DNA from: Chthoniobacterales bacterium
GTDB taxonomy: Bacteria > Verrucomicrobiota > Verrucomicrobiia > Chthoniobacterales > UBA10450
Direction of reading: 5' to 3'
DNA: 64,000 bases
NCBI GenBank assembly: GCA_035274845.1
Contig: DATENU010000013.1
Coordinates: 1 to 64,000, forward strand
Shown here one piece after another: positions 36,116 through 45,807 of the stretch (positions are counted from its first letter, which is position 1; every line of letters starts with the position of its first letter). The translations under genes were made by a program, and so were the position numbers. The notes beneath the pieces were generated by a model. That model saw nothing but the letters and a program-made list of their open reading frames with translations. It was not told where the DNA came from and did not search any database.

Positions 36116-37802
36116 GGGCGCGGGGGACGGCCATTAATTGCTGAAGTTTTCTTTGTGATCGTCCGAAGGGAAGAATCAGCTTTCCCGCAGTGTCCCTCCG
36201 AAGCCGGTCCAACTGTTTTTGATAGAGCCGCAGTTCCTTTGTCGACTTCGTCAACTGATCTTGCGCGGACCTTAATTCTTCCAGGCTGGCTTGCCGCAAT
36301 TGCTCGAGATCTCTTTGCGAAGAGAGTTCGGCCTGTTCGAGATCTCTTTGGAGGCCGACCACCATTTCGCGCAAGTGATCGCGGTCGCTTTCGGCCAGTT
36401 CCGCCCGGTTCTGTAATTCCAGAGTCTGAGAGATCGCGGGGTCGACCGAGTCGGCTTTGCGCAGGGCCGTCCCACGCAACGTCAGGGCTTCCCATTCCGC
36501 ATCCAGCAAGTCCTTGGAGGCTCGTGCCAGTCGATCATCCTTCTGTTCCAGCTGGGCTTTGAGAGTATCGATGAGCCGCGCTTGTTGGTCGTTTTCGCGC
36601 TGCAACGTTGTGATCTCATGATTAAGTTGCGCAACGTGCTCTAGCCCTTTCTCGATCTGCTGAGGAAGCGCCGCCACCTCCGCCGACTTGGTCTCAATCG
36701 CGCTTTGCAACTGGGCAATCCGGTCGGCCTTTGCCTGGACCTCTCGCTTTAGGTTCGCAATTTGGCCTTCTTTGGATTCGCCCGCTTGCCGCAGCCGCGG
36801 CATGTCGGCGCCGGTGGCCGGCTGCCCCAGCAAATCGTGCCAAAGCGCGAGCGCGGCCGCGGCGTCCGCGTAGAACCGATTCATATCGCGTCTTTCGGCC
36901 TCGCCTGCGCCCATCAGTTTGCGGAGCAACGCGGGACTGCTCTCTGTCACGGGCTCTTTCTTCCAGACCCCAAGGCCGTGACCGAACTCAAACAAGAACG
37001 AATTACGTTCGCCGACGATTTCTTCCCACACCTTCCAAACGCCGAAGCCTCCGTCGCGGACCACGACGTCATGAAAAAGGATGACACCATGGGGGGATAA
37101 TTTGGGGAGCCAGGATTCGAAATCCGTTTTGACATCGTTGTAGGTATGGGTGCCATCGATGTGGAGAAGATCGATGCTGCCATCAGCGAATTCGCCGAGC
37201 GCCTCGGCAAAGAGCATTACCTTCAGCTCAGAGAAACTTGAATAACGCCAGTTATACTCCGCCACCTCATGCTCGATCTCGGGATCGAGGTTTCCCGTCT
37301 GGATATCTCCCCGCCATGAATCGATGCCATAACATCGAACGCTGATCTTGTTCTCGGCGGCTGACTGGCAAAACGCGAAATACGACTCGCCCTGTTTCAC
37401 GCCAAGCTCGACGAACACTTTCGGGGCAAGCTCGCGCATCAAATCGTAGGCAAACGGGAGATGCATACACCAGGAATCGCCCAGATAGCGCTCGATACGC
37501 GGTCCGAGATAGACCGGGGTAACCAGCTCCGTGAAATCCAGGGTCCGTGGTGGTTGGAGCCTGGGATGGCGCTCGGGCGAGACCAGCGGGGTCGGCGCCG
37601 GGGCGCCATTTTTTTTGAAATCCGGGCCAGTCTGCGCCTGAGCGGCGGCGTTTTGCTGCTCCGCGAAGGCGATAGCTTCAGCTTCGGTGACAAAATAGCT
37701 ACGCTTCCATTTTCCATCGATTTTCCCTCGGACGAGGAATTTATACTTGGCGTTAGCGTAGGGCTTCACGCGGAACGGCGGCTTCCACATATCGCCGTTC
37801 AT
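36108..37802 (-). CDS. SAM methyltransferase with long C-terminal coiled coil
   Basis: A 564-residue protein. A short N-terminal module (residues 1-55) contains [22 protein letters not shown]-like sequence. Residues about 100-290 form a Methyltransf_24-type domain: [36 protein letters not shown] and GVILFHDV. From about 335 to 545 the protein is an almost continuous heptad-rich, Glu/Gln/Lys/Leu-rich coiled coil. The layout recalls O-antigen chain-length regulators such as WbdD, in which a methyltransferase is joined to a coiled coil that measures chain length; that parallel is an inference. It overlaps the large glycosyltransferase gene. Confidence 0.82.
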   Translation of the reverse strand: MNGDMWKPPFRVKPYANAKYKFLVRGKIDGKWKRSYFVTEAEAIAFAEQQNAAAQAQTGPDFKKNGAPAPTPLVSPERHPRLQPPRTLDFTELVTPVYLGPRIERYLGDSWCMHLPFAYDLMRELAPKVFVELGVKQGESYFAFCQSAAENKISVRCYGIDSWRGDIQTGNLDPEIEHEVAEYNWRYSSFSELKVMLFAEALGEFADGSIDLLHIDGTHTYNDVKTDFESWLPKLSPHGVILFHDVVVRDGGFGVWKVWEEIVGERNSFLFEFGHGLGVWKKEPVTESSPALLRKLMGAGEAERRDMNRFYADAAAALALWHDLLGQPATGADMPRLRQAGESKEGQIANLKREVQAKADRIAQLQSAIETKSAEVAALPQQIEKGLEHVAQLNHEITTLQRENDQQARLIDTLKAQLEQKDDRLARASKDLLDAEWEALTLRGTALRKADSVDPAISQTLELQNRAELAESDRDHLREMVVGLQRDLEQAELSSQRDLEQLRQASLEELRSAQDQLTKSTKELRLYQKQLDRLRRDTAGKLILPFGRSQRKLQQLMAVPRAHD

Positions 37803-37951
37803 AGCTATTTATCGCTACAAAGCAACAGCGAATTAGCGATTCGACGCGTCCCATCCCAAGTCGAAGGCGCCCTGGCGACCCGGATCGACTGAGAACCGCC
37901 CTTTCGCCGGATGCGACTCCGCGGGTGCCAATGGGCTGGGACGCTTCCAGG

Positions 37952-37979
37952 TTGACCAGTTTTTGGCCGCGGCTACGCT
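37952..37979 (+). promoter_or_regulatory. Possible sigma70-type promoter upstream of the plus-strand glycosyltransferase
   Basis: TTGACC (37952-37957) and TACGCT (37974-37979) are separated by 16 bases in the divergent gap between the coiled-coil methyltransferase and the glycosyltransferase. The -10 match is only moderate. The rest of the 264-base gap shows no other gene. Confidence 0.3.
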
Positions 37980-38066
37980 TCGCCGACGCCGGGCTTCGTT
38001 GTGGTCGGCCAGAAAGGAAGTGTGGCCCGGTCCGCCAAAGGGCTCCTGCCTGGGACCGTAACAAAC

Positions 38067-39440
38067 GTGAAATTTATTTTGTACTCCCAGTTCAACGAAG
38101 AGGTGATTCAAAGCCACCTCGGCGAGCCCGGATACAGCTATTACTTTATCCTAAAGGCGTTTCAGCATGTGCTGGCCGACCTTGGGACGGTTCAGGTCGT
38201 GCGGCAGCCAGAACTGGAGGTCGACGCGATTTTTGAAGATTGCCGGGCGCGCGGTGAGCCTTGCGTTTTCCTGCCCTTCGCGCCGGCCGGGAAGATACCG
38301 CTCGATCTCAAGTGCCCGACCGTGCCGGTGGTTGCCTGGGAGTTCAGCACATTCCCGGACGCTTCGCTGGATGAAGGCTCGCGCAACGAATGGCGTGTTG
38401 CGCTCGCCAAGCTGGGCCGTGCCATCGCGCTTTCGCGTTATTCGGCGCGCGTCATCGCGGAAGCAATGGATCGAGATTTCCAAATCAGCGCTGTTCCGCC
38501 GCCCCTCCCCGCTCGGAAGATTGATGACCCGACAAAGGAGTCGGCGAGTATCGGCCTGGACATTGAATCCGGAGAGACAACTCTCGACACGGCGGTGATG
38601 AATTTGCAGGCTGATCTGCTGGCCCCGGCCACGCGGCCGGCGAACGTCGCTTCGGGAGCAATCGAAGAATCGCCACTCGCCACTGGCAGGCATTTCCCTG
38701 AGTTCACGTCGGCGCGTGAGACGCGGGTGCGGCTTGACGCGGCTAGCGTGGTTTACACGGCGGTATTGAATCCAAACGATCGGACGAAGAATGTGTCCGA
38801 TCTGGTGACGGGGTTTTGCTGGGCATTTCGAGAAATTCCGGACGCGACCCTGGTGCTAAAGGTGGGCCATCCCAGCTGGCAAAGCTTTTCCACCAGGCTG
38901 ACTCCCATTCTTCACCAGTTGTCCCCCTTCAAATGCCGGGTCTGTGTCATTCCCGGTTTTTTGCCGGCGATCGAGTACGAGAAGCTAATTCGGGCTACCA
39001 CTTACTACGTCAACACGTCGAGCGCGGAGGGGGTTTGTCTGCCGTTGATGGAATTCATGTCCTGCGGGAAGCCGGCGATTGCTCCGGCTCACACCGCGAT
39101 GTCAGACTATGTCGATCACGACGTTGCCTTCCTGCTGCGCGCAAGCCGTCAAATAACGAGCTGGCCCAACGATCCGCTCGAGAGGCTCTGCACGATGTCT
39201 TTCCGGCTGGACTGGGAATCGCTTCGGGAGGCATACCGGCAAAGCTATGAGCTGGCCAGGATCAACCCGGCGGGTTATCGGGAGATGTCCGAACGGGCGC
39301 GGGAGAGAATGCGGGAATACGCTTCGCCGGCGAGTATTACCGAACAGCTTCGGCGCTTCTTTGCGCCGAACGCAGTCTCATCGGCCGGCCCTTCGCATGG
39401 CCGTCATTCCGCGACCGAACAAGTCGCGGGGCGGGGTTAG
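38067..39440 (+). CDS. Glycosyltransferase (GT-B, group 1-like), paralogue of the next gene
   Basis: About 457 residues from the GTG at 38067 (VKFILYSQFNEEVI); longer ATG starts exist but give low-quality N-termini, and the next gene's N-terminus aligns at this GTG. It shares with that gene SYYFILKAF, PLDLKCPTVPVVAWEFST and the C-terminal RATTYYVNTSSAEGVCLPL and MSCGKPAIAPAHTAM pattern. The late SxxEGxxLPL and GKPAxAP motifs are those of GT4-type donor sites. A ~90-residue insertion separates the two halves. Two bases separate it from the next gene. Confidence 0.75.
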   Translation: MKFILYSQFNEEVIQSHLGEPGYSYYFILKAFQHVLADLGTVQVVRQPELEVDAIFEDCRARGEPCVFLPFAPAGKIPLDLKCPTVPVVAWEFSTFPDASLDEGSRNEWRVALAKLGRAIALSRYSARVIAEAMDRDFQISAVPPPLPARKIDDPTKESASIGLDIESGETTLDTAVMNLQADLLAPATRPANVASGAIEESPLATGRHFPEFTSARETRVRLDAASVVYTAVLNPNDRTKNVSDLVTGFCWAFREIPDATLVLKVGHPSWQSFSTRLTPILHQLSPFKCRVCVIPGFLPAIEYEKLIRATTYYVNTSSAEGVCLPLMEFMSCGKPAIAPAHTAMSDYVDHDVAFLLRASRQITSWPNDPLERLCTMSFRLDWESLREAYRQSYELARINPAGYREMSERARERMREYASPASITEQLRRFFAPNAVSSAGPSHGRHSATEQVAGRG

Positions 39441-39442
39441 TT

Positions 39443-41206
39443 ATGGTCATCATCGTCTATTCAGGGACGACTAGCGCGCTCATCGAACGCAATTTGGGCA
39501 AGTCGGAATACAGTTACTACTTTGTCCTGACAGCGTTTCTTCCAGTCCTGGAGCAACTGGGCCGGGTCGTCACCGTGACTGACGCGGTGAGGGAGGTCGA
39601 CGCGATCCATCGGCGCGCGGTCGAGGAAGGTGAAGAGTGCATATTCTTCTCCTTCTCGCCGCCGCACCGAATCCCTCTGGACCTCGCTTGTCCGACCGTT
39701 CCGGTGATCGCCTGGGAGTACGATACGATCCCCAGCGAGACCTGGTCCGGGGAACGGCACCAGGACTGGCGTTTCGCGCTTAATAAATTCGGCCGGGCGA
39801 TTACTCTTTCGAGCTTTAGCGCCAATGCCGTTCGCTCGGCGATGGGGCCTGATTTCCCGGTCGCACCCATTCCGGCTCCCGTTTTCGGCCGGCTGGATTC
39901 TCTCCGCGCAAAATCGGTGACACCCGCCGGGCCCGGTCGAAGCGACCTGCGCTTTCACACTCGCGTCGTGGACACACGAGCCGCCGCTTCGGATTCCACG
40001 AATGAAGGGGACGTTTCCAATCCGGTCTCCCTTCAGCTCGACGGTGTGATCTATAGCGCCGTTCTGAATCCCGATGACGAGCGAAAGAATTGTTTCGATT
40101 TGCTCTCCGGATTTTGCTGGACTTTTCGACAGGTCGAAGACGCCACTCTTGTTCTGAAGCTAAGCCATCACGATGCCGAGATTCCCGTGCGCAACATGAT
40201 GGCATACCTTTCCCGGCTGCGCCCGTTTAAGTGCCGGGTCGTTTTGATTGGCGGATATTTGAGCGACGAGGATTACGGTAATCTCCTTTTGGCGACAACC
40301 TATGGGGTCAACACCTCCGAGGGAGAAGGGCAATGCATTCCGCTGATGGAATCAATGTCGCTCGGCAAGCCGGCCGTGGCGCCGCGCCATACTGCCATGA
40401 TCGATTATCTTTCAACGGCCAACGCCTTCCTGGTAGCATCCAGCCTGGAACCGGCAGCCTGGCCGCAGGATCCTCGCGGGGCCTATCGTGCCCTCAGTCA
40501 TCGCATCGATTTTGAATCGCTTTCAAACGCATTTAAGGAGAGTTACCGCGTAGCTACGCAACAACCGCAGCAATACAGAACGATGGCCGAAGAGGCGAAG
40601 AAAACCCTGGAACGGCACAATTCGGACGCGGTGACGCTGCAACGGGTTCGCTCATTTCTCGCGATGACACCGCGCCCGGTGAACCCCCGCGATGTTTACG
40701 GAATAATCCCGCCGCCGCTTAATGTTTATTCGGTGGGAGAGCTCATTGATTTTGCGGTGGAGTTTAGTGCGCGCCGCTACCTTGGTTCAGGGTGGGCCTA
40801 CACGGAGCTTGGACAGGGGGTGTGGTCCAATGCGCCGAGCGTCGAATTGCATTTTCGTCTTGCACAGCGGCCCGCGGGACCGCTTCGGCTCAGGATGAAT
40901 CTTACGGCGTTCGTCCTGAAGGAGCATCCGGAGATTACTGTCCACGTCAGGGCCGAAGACTTTGATATCGCAGAATGGAATTTCAGCGTCGCGCAACCGG
41001 ATTTGATCCATGGCTCGTGGCGGGAGGCAGTGATCCCCGTCGAGGTGACTTGCAACAAGGCATTCTCAGTCAAACTCACGATCGACGAACCCGCCTCGCC
41101 GCGGAAATTAGGGCTGTCCGGCGACATTCGATTGCTCGGTATCATGCTGCACAGGTTTTTGATCCTAACGGAAGCAAGCACTCCGCTGGAGCCGGCTACG
41201 TTATGA
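39443..41206 (+). CDS. Glycosyltransferase with C-terminal beta-sandwich accessory domain
   Basis: A 587-residue protein, paralogue of the previous gene over its first ~410 residues (SYYFVLTAFLPVLEQLG, PLDLACPTVPVIAWEYDT, TTYGVNTSEGEGQCIPLMES). Residues about 428-587 form an extra domain with GSGWAYTELGQGVWSNAPS and LGLSGDIRLLGIMLHRFLI at its end. The same domain is attached to a GT2 enzyme at 49844-51517. It probably helps bind the glycan acceptor; this is inferred. The stop overlaps the ATG of the epimerase gene. Confidence 0.78.
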   Translation: MVIIVYSGTTSALIERNLGKSEYSYYFVLTAFLPVLEQLGRVVTVTDAVREVDAIHRRAVEEGEECIFFSFSPPHRIPLDLACPTVPVIAWEYDTIPSETWSGERHQDWRFALNKFGRAITLSSFSANAVRSAMGPDFPVAPIPAPVFGRLDSLRAKSVTPAGPGRSDLRFHTRVVDTRAAASDSTNEGDVSNPVSLQLDGVIYSAVLNPDDERKNCFDLLSGFCWTFRQVEDATLVLKLSHHDAEIPVRNMMAYLSRLRPFKCRVVLIGGYLSDEDYGNLLLATTYGVNTSEGEGQCIPLMESMSLGKPAVAPRHTAMIDYLSTANAFLVASSLEPAAWPQDPRGAYRALSHRIDFESLSNAFKESYRVATQQPQQYRTMAEEAKKTLERHNSDAVTLQRVRSFLAMTPRPVNPRDVYGIIPPPLNVYSVGELIDFAVEFSARRYLGSGWAYTELGQGVWSNAPSVELHFRLAQRPAGPLRLRMNLTAFVLKEHPEITVHVRAEDFDIAEWNFSVAQPDLIHGSWREAVIPVEVTCNKAFSVKLTIDEPASPRKLGLSGDIRLLGIMLHRFLILTEASTPLEPATL

Positions 41207-41736
41207 TCTTCAGTGAAACAAAGCTAAAAGGCGCGTTCGTCATGGAGCCGGAGAGATTCGAGGACGAGCGCGGTTTTTTCGCCCACGGTTGGTCCCCGGG
41301 CGAGTTAGCCGCGCACGGCCTGGAGGCGCCGCTGGCGGAGAGCGCCATCTCGTTCAATAAGAGGAAGGGCACGCTTCGCGGAATGCATTATCAGGCGTCG
41401 CCGCACGGCCAGATCAAAATCGTGCGCTGCACCATGGGCGCCATCTACGATGTTATCATCGATCTCCGGAAGGATTCTCCGACTTTCAAACAGTGGGTCG
41501 GAATCGAGCTATCCGCCGCGAATCGGCTCATGTTATACATTCCAAAGGAGTTTGCGCACGGCTTTCAAACTTTGGAAGATGAAGCCGAACTTTGTTATCA
41601 CATGTCCCATGCCTACGCTCCGGAAGCCGCCATGGGTGTTCGCTGGAACGATCCCGCGTTTAACATCTCCTGGCCCCAGGCGGTAAGTATCATGGCCGAG
41701 AGGGACAGGTCCTATCCTGATTTGGATCTGGCATGA
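41203..41736 (+). CDS. dTDP-4-dehydrorhamnose 3,5-epimerase family protein
   Basis: A 177-residue cupin from the ATG at 41203 (ATGA overlap with the previous stop). FEDERGFFAHGW, KGTLRGMHYQ and GAIYDVIIDLRKDSPTF contain the active-site residues (histidine and aspartate) of RmlC-like epimerases, and PKEFAHGFQTLEDEAEL is characteristic. It epimerises positions 3 and/or 5 of 4-keto-6-deoxy nucleotide sugars. No RmlA/B/D set for dTDP-rhamnose was found in the window, so the substrate may be the CDP-4-keto-6-deoxyhexose expected from rfbF/rfbG. Confidence 0.88.
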   Translation: MIFSETKLKGAFVMEPERFEDERGFFAHGWSPGELAAHGLEAPLAESAISFNKRKGTLRGMHYQASPHGQIKIVRCTMGAIYDVIIDLRKDSPTFKQWVGIELSAANRLMLYIPKEFAHGFQTLEDEAELCYHMSHAYAPEAAMGVRWNDPAFNISWPQAVSIMAERDRSYPDLDLA

Positions 41737-42542
41737 CCTTTGCCAAAGCAGAACTCGAAGCGATGGCCCGAAGCGTTCCATCCTGGTTTCACTCCATTGA
41801 TTTCGGAGAAGGAGTGGTGACCAAAGGCTGGAAATCGCTCTCTCACCTGGAACATGAAGTCGAGAGCTTCCGCCTGCCGGATCTGCGTCGCAAAACCGTG
41901 CTCGATATCAACACCTGGGACGGGTTTTTTGCTTTTGAAGCGGAACGACGAGGCGCAGCCCGGGTCGTTGCCCTGGATCATTACATGTGGGCGATGGATC
42001 CCCTCCCTCATCACAATTATTGGAAGGAATGCAGGGAGCGCGGCGTCGTGCCGCAGCCCTATCACACCATGCCCTACTACAAGCCGGATGAGATGCCCGG
42101 CAAGGCGGGGTTCGATACCGCACACCGCGCCCTGGGCAGCAAAGTCGAGGGGATGGTCGCCGATTTCATGGAAATGGACGTGGCGGGGTTAGGTACGTTC
42201 GATGTCGTTTTCTATTTTGGATCCCTCTATCATATGGAGAACCCGCTCGGCGCGATGAGACGCGTCGCTACCGTGACCAAGGAACTGGCTATTATCGAGA
42301 CGGAGGCCGCCTCATTTCGAGGATTCGAACACCACGCGTTGTGCGAATTCTTTGAGTCCAATGAATTGAATGCGGATGTTTCCAATTGGTGGGCGCCCAA
42401 CGAGAAGGCCCTCGCCGGCCTGTGCCGGGCGGCGGGTTTCAGGCGCGTGGAGTCTGTGGTTGGTCCGCCGGCGGCAACCGAGACAGAGACCGATCCGGGC
42501 AAGGTGGTTCGATACCGATCGGTTGTGCACGCGTGGAAATGA
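41733..42542 (+). CDS. SAM methyltransferase (DUF1698/CmoB-like)
   Basis: A 269-residue protein overlapping its neighbours by four bases at both ends. The start VPSWFHSIDFGEGVVTKG and VLDINTWDGFFAFEAERRGA match the CmoB-like (DUF1698) group, where the usual G-x-G of motif I is replaced by N-T-W-D-G. The segment VFYFGSLYHMENPLGAMRRV is the second conserved block. Despite the resemblance to tRNA-modifying CmoB, the location between sugar-modifying genes points to a methylated glycan substrate. Confidence 0.8.
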   Translation: MTFAKAELEAMARSVPSWFHSIDFGEGVVTKGWKSLSHLEHEVESFRLPDLRRKTVLDINTWDGFFAFEAERRGAARVVALDHYMWAMDPLPHHNYWKECRERGVVPQPYHTMPYYKPDEMPGKAGFDTAHRALGSKVEGMVADFMEMDVAGLGTFDVVFYFGSLYHMENPLGAMRRVATVTKELAIIETEAASFRGFEHHALCEFFESNELNADVSNWWAPNEKALAGLCRAAGFRRVESVVGPPAATETETDPGKVVRYRSVVHAWK

Positions 42543-43369
42543 GCCTGATCACACTTCTGGGCGGATCTGGGTTCATTGGCTCTGCTCTTACGCGGAGGCT
42601 AGCCGAGAAGAATCTCACTTACGTCGCGCCAGACAGGGCTCAGGAACTCGCCGGCACTGATCTGGGGGACGTCATCTATTGCGTCGGATTGACGGCAGAT
42701 TTCCGCTCTCAACCGCTCGCGACGGTGGAGGCCCACGTTTGCCACCTCCTGCATATCCTCAAGGACTGCGAATTTCGATCGCTCGTCTACCTCTCTTCGA
42801 CGCGAGTTTATCGCAATCAGGACGGCATCGCGCGGGAAGGCGATCCGCTGATAGTCGAAAGTGCCAATTCTGACGATCTCTATGCCATCTCGAAATTGAT
42901 GGGCGAAGCAGTCGCGCTGGCGTCCGGCCGGCACGTGAAGGTCGTTCGGATTTCCAACGTCTACGGACCGGACTTCGCTTCCGAGAATTTTCTCTCCTCG
43001 ATCATTCGAGACGCCATGTCCAAACAACATCTTACCGTTCATTCCTCACCTGACTCGGAAAGGGATTACATCAGCATTCACGATGTGGTGGACGGCCTCC
43101 TTCGTATTGTCCTGGAGGGCAAACAGACTCTTTATAATCTGGCCAGCGGGACGAACTTTGCGAACCGGCAAGTGATCGAAAAGATCAGCGAGATAACAAA
43201 CTGCCGCATTACTTTCGACCCCGCGGTTGGCAAGGTAAACTCTCCGAGGATCAGTATCGATCGGATGCGATCCGAGTTTGAGTTTCAACCTTCATCTGTG
43301 CTTCAAGATTTGCCCCAGGTTATCGAGGCCTACAAAGCCCACGCCGGAAAGACACTCCATCCGAGTTAA
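42539..43369 (+). CDS. NAD-dependent epimerase/reductase (SDR), short variant
   Basis: A 276-residue SDR from the ATG at 42539 (overlap ATGA). GGSGFIGSALTRRL is the cofactor loop; LVYLSSTRVYRNQDG and DLYAISKLMGEAV provide the serine and Y-x-x-x-K. It is shorter than typical epimerases. It may be the 4-reductase that completes a 6-deoxy sugar after the 3,5-epimerase encoded two genes upstream, which is an inference from operon order. Confidence 0.82.
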   Translation: MSLITLLGGSGFIGSALTRRLAEKNLTYVAPDRAQELAGTDLGDVIYCVGLTADFRSQPLATVEAHVCHLLHILKDCEFRSLVYLSSTRVYRNQDGIAREGDPLIVESANSDDLYAISKLMGEAVALASGRHVKVVRISNVYGPDFASENFLSSIIRDAMSKQHLTVHSSPDSERDYISIHDVVDGLLRIVLEGKQTLYNLASGTNFANRQVIEKISEITNCRITFDPAVGKVNSPRISIDRMRSEFEFQPSSVLQDLPQVIEAYKAHAGKTLHPS

Positions 43370-43396
43370 TCCCCGCAAGTCGGCCGACCTAGAGCG

Positions 43397-45025
43397 ATGA
43401 TTATCTTAGGACTACATCGAGACCCATGGCATAACGCTGGGGTTGCAATCATCAGAGAGGATGCCGAAGGAGTTCGGTTCGCCAGTCTGAGCGAGGAGCG
43501 CGCCAATCGGGAAAAGGATTCCCGGAAGTTTCCGCACCGCTCCTTAAAAGCGTGCCTGGATGACCTCGAGATTTCTTCCCCGGAAGAGATCGATCTGGTT
43601 GTCTTGGACTACATCGTCAGGCCGGATTGGTCTAACGACTGGTATCGCGAGCCGAGCGAGGCCAACAATTTCTTAAGGGAATTCGATCCCCGGAAAATCA
43701 GGGTCATTAACCACCACCTCGCTCATGCCTATGCCGTATTTTACTCCTCCGGCTTCGAGACGGCGGCGGTGTTGATCGTTGATGGCCGCGGTTCGGAGAA
43801 AGAAACCCAAAGCCTGTTTGCGGCCACGCAAGACAAGATCGAGCTGATTGAATCAACGACGGCAATCGGGATAGGCCTTCTTTACGCCGCGGTAACCCAG
43901 GCCATTGGCTTCGGTTTACTGCAGGAGGGAAAAACGATGGGCCTCGCTCCGTACGGAGCTGCCGTGAACAAGCAGATTTTCCAATTTCCCCGGCGCTATG
44001 CCGGGGTGGCGACCGACTATAGTTCGGTCTGTGTGCAGGACAGTTATGAAATGGGCGCGCCGCATGCGCCGATCGTGACCTTCGACGACAAGGCGCGAGC
44101 CGCGTTCGAAGTGCAGGAGGAAACCGAAGCGGCTCTTCTCCATCTGGCCGAGCATGCGTTCAATCGAACGGGCGCGGATCATCTCTGTATTTCCGGTGGC
44201 GTTGCGCTGAATTCAGTCGCGAATTACAAGGTTCTCCGGTCCGGAATCTTCAAAGATATTTTCATCAATCCCGCCGCTTCCGACACGGGCATCCCGCTGG
44301 GCGCGGCTCTCTATGGGTACCACGCGATCTCGAGGAGGAATAAGAGTTACCCAGGAATCTCCCCCTATCTCGGACCGTCGTATTCTGATGAGCGGATCAC
44401 CGCGGCCATCGAGGCCTATCGGGGTAGCACCTTCAACCAGGAGGCGTTCGAAGGATTTTCGCTCGCGAACCAGAACGCGCTGGAACTAGCTGTGCAGATG
44501 CTGGCAGATAACAGAATTGTCGCGCGCTTTCATGGCCGGTCGGAGACGGGGCCGAGGGCGCTCGGAAATCGCAGCATCCTCATGAGCCCGGTGGTTGCGG
44601 AGAACAAGGACATTCTTAACCGCGATGTAAAGCATCGGGAGGCATTCCGCCCGTTTGCCCCGGCGATTTTGGAAGAGTTTGCGCATGAGTACTTCGAGAT
44701 CGACCGCCCGAGCCCCTATATGCTGCTTGTTCCGCCCGCCCGGGAGGGAAAGAGGGATCGCATTCCGGCCGTGATCCACGTTGATGAGACCGGCCGTCTC
44801 CAAACGGTCAGCAAAACGTCGAATCAGGATTTCTATTCCTTGATTGAGCAATTCCATCAGAAAACAGGCGTGCCCGTGCTCCTGAACACTTCGTTCAACG
44901 TAGCGAACGAGCCCATCGTTGAAACGCCTGAAGATGCGATCCGGTGCTTTCTCAGCACTGGCATTGACGCGTTGCTTATCGGCGACTACCTGCTCGTGAA
45001 GGAGAACAAGGCTGGACCGGTATGA
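43397..45025 (+). CDS. Carbamoyltransferase (NodU/TobZ family)
   Basis: A 542-residue protein. The N-terminal Kae1-like domain starts GLHRDPWHNAGVAI and has NHHLAHAYAVFYSSGF and VLIVDGRGSEKET, the histidine-rich carbamoyladenylate site. The C-terminal part has GRSETGPRALGNRSIL and NTSFNVANEPIV. It makes carbamoyl-adenylate from carbamoyl phosphate and ATP and carbamoylates a hydroxyl group, here probably on a sugar of the surface glycan. It ends overlapping the next gene (ATGA). Confidence 0.9.
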   Translation: MIILGLHRDPWHNAGVAIIREDAEGVRFASLSEERANREKDSRKFPHRSLKACLDDLEISSPEEIDLVVLDYIVRPDWSNDWYREPSEANNFLREFDPRKIRVINHHLAHAYAVFYSSGFETAAVLIVDGRGSEKETQSLFAATQDKIELIESTTAIGIGLLYAAVTQAIGFGLLQEGKTMGLAPYGAAVNKQIFQFPRRYAGVATDYSSVCVQDSYEMGAPHAPIVTFDDKARAAFEVQEETEAALLHLAEHAFNRTGADHLCISGGVALNSVANYKVLRSGIFKDIFINPAASDTGIPLGAALYGYHAISRRNKSYPGISPYLGPSYSDERITAAIEAYRGSTFNQEAFEGFSLANQNALELAVQMLADNRIVARFHGRSETGPRALGNRSILMSPVVAENKDILNRDVKHREAFRPFAPAILEEFAHEYFEIDRPSPYMLLVPPAREGKRDRIPAVIHVDETGRLQTVSKTSNQDFYSLIEQFHQKTGVPVLLNTSFNVANEPIVETPEDAIRCFLSTGIDALLIGDYLLVKENKAGPV

Positions 45026-45807
45026 CAAGATCCTCAGGGGAGAAAATCACCGTCGACACAGGGACAGGCGAGGTGCGAGTGGAGAATGCCGCCGGCGAGG
45101 CAATCTACGCGATGGGCACGCCGGAAGCGTTCAGCGCGATTTCGAGGGCCTGGCTAAGGTCTGGCTGGGACGCGAAATATGTTTATAGCTTCACCTGGCT
45201 GGGACGGCCAGTCATCCAGCTGCCGGAAGACTTGATTCGCATTCAGGAGGTCATCTATCGCGTCAAGCCGGATGTCATTATCGAAACGGGGGTCGCTCAC
45301 GGCGGCTCGCTTGTCTTTTATGCTTCGCTCCTGGCTGCGATGGGCCATGGACGCGTCATCGGCCTCGACATAGAAATTCGCCCGCAAAACCGCGCGGCTA
45401 TCGAAGCCCACCCAATGAGCTCGCGAATCACGCTGATCGAAGCGGATTCAATCCGGCCCGAAACTGTCGATAGAGTGGCGAACGAAATCGGGCGGCCGGG
45501 CGCGGCTTTCGTCGTCCTCGACAGCAAGCACACGAAGGATCACGTCCTCTCCGAACTGAAACTCTACTCGCGCTTCGTGACGGTCGATTCCTACATCGTG
45601 GTGGCGGACGGGATCATGGAAGCGGTCGCCGGCGCGCCGCGCACGAGTCCTGATTGGACCTGGAATAATCCGCGGAGTGCCATCGCCGAATTTCTCGAAG
45701 AGAATCCGGATTTCGAAATCTCGGAGCCAGCCTGGTTATTTAACGAGGGAACCGTTTCCTCTCGCGTGACCTATTGGCCGGACGCGTACCTGCGGCGCAT
45801 TCGGTGA
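45022..45807 (+). CDS. Cephalosporin-hydroxylase-family (CmcI-like) methyltransferase
   Basis: A 261-residue protein. VIIETGVAHGGSLVFYASLL, VIGLDIEIRPQN and VVLDSKHTKDHVLSELKLYS are the hallmarks of the CmcI/rhamnosyl O-methyltransferase group, SAM-dependent O-methyltransferases despite the family name. In this cluster it most likely O-methylates a sugar residue. The TGA stop overlaps the GTG of the next gene. Confidence 0.85.
   Translation: MTRSSGEKITVDTGTGEVRVENAAGEAIYAMGTPEAFSAISRAWLRSGWDAKYVYSFTWLGRPVIQLPEDLIRIQEVIYRVKPDVIIETGVAHGGSLVFYASLLAAMGHGRVIGLDIEIRPQNRAAIEAHPMSSRITLIEADSIRPETVDRVANEIGRPGAAFVVLDSKHTKDHVLSELKLYSRFVTVDSYIVVADGIMEAVAGAPRTSPDWTWNNPRSAIAEFLEENPDFEISEPAWLFNEGTVSSRVTYWPDAYLRRIR

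Noticed and set aside
35471-36562. Long plus-strand frame opposite the large glycosyltransferase and the coiled-coil methyltransferase
   Set aside because: Composition is typical of a shadow frame, and both opposite genes have clear domains.
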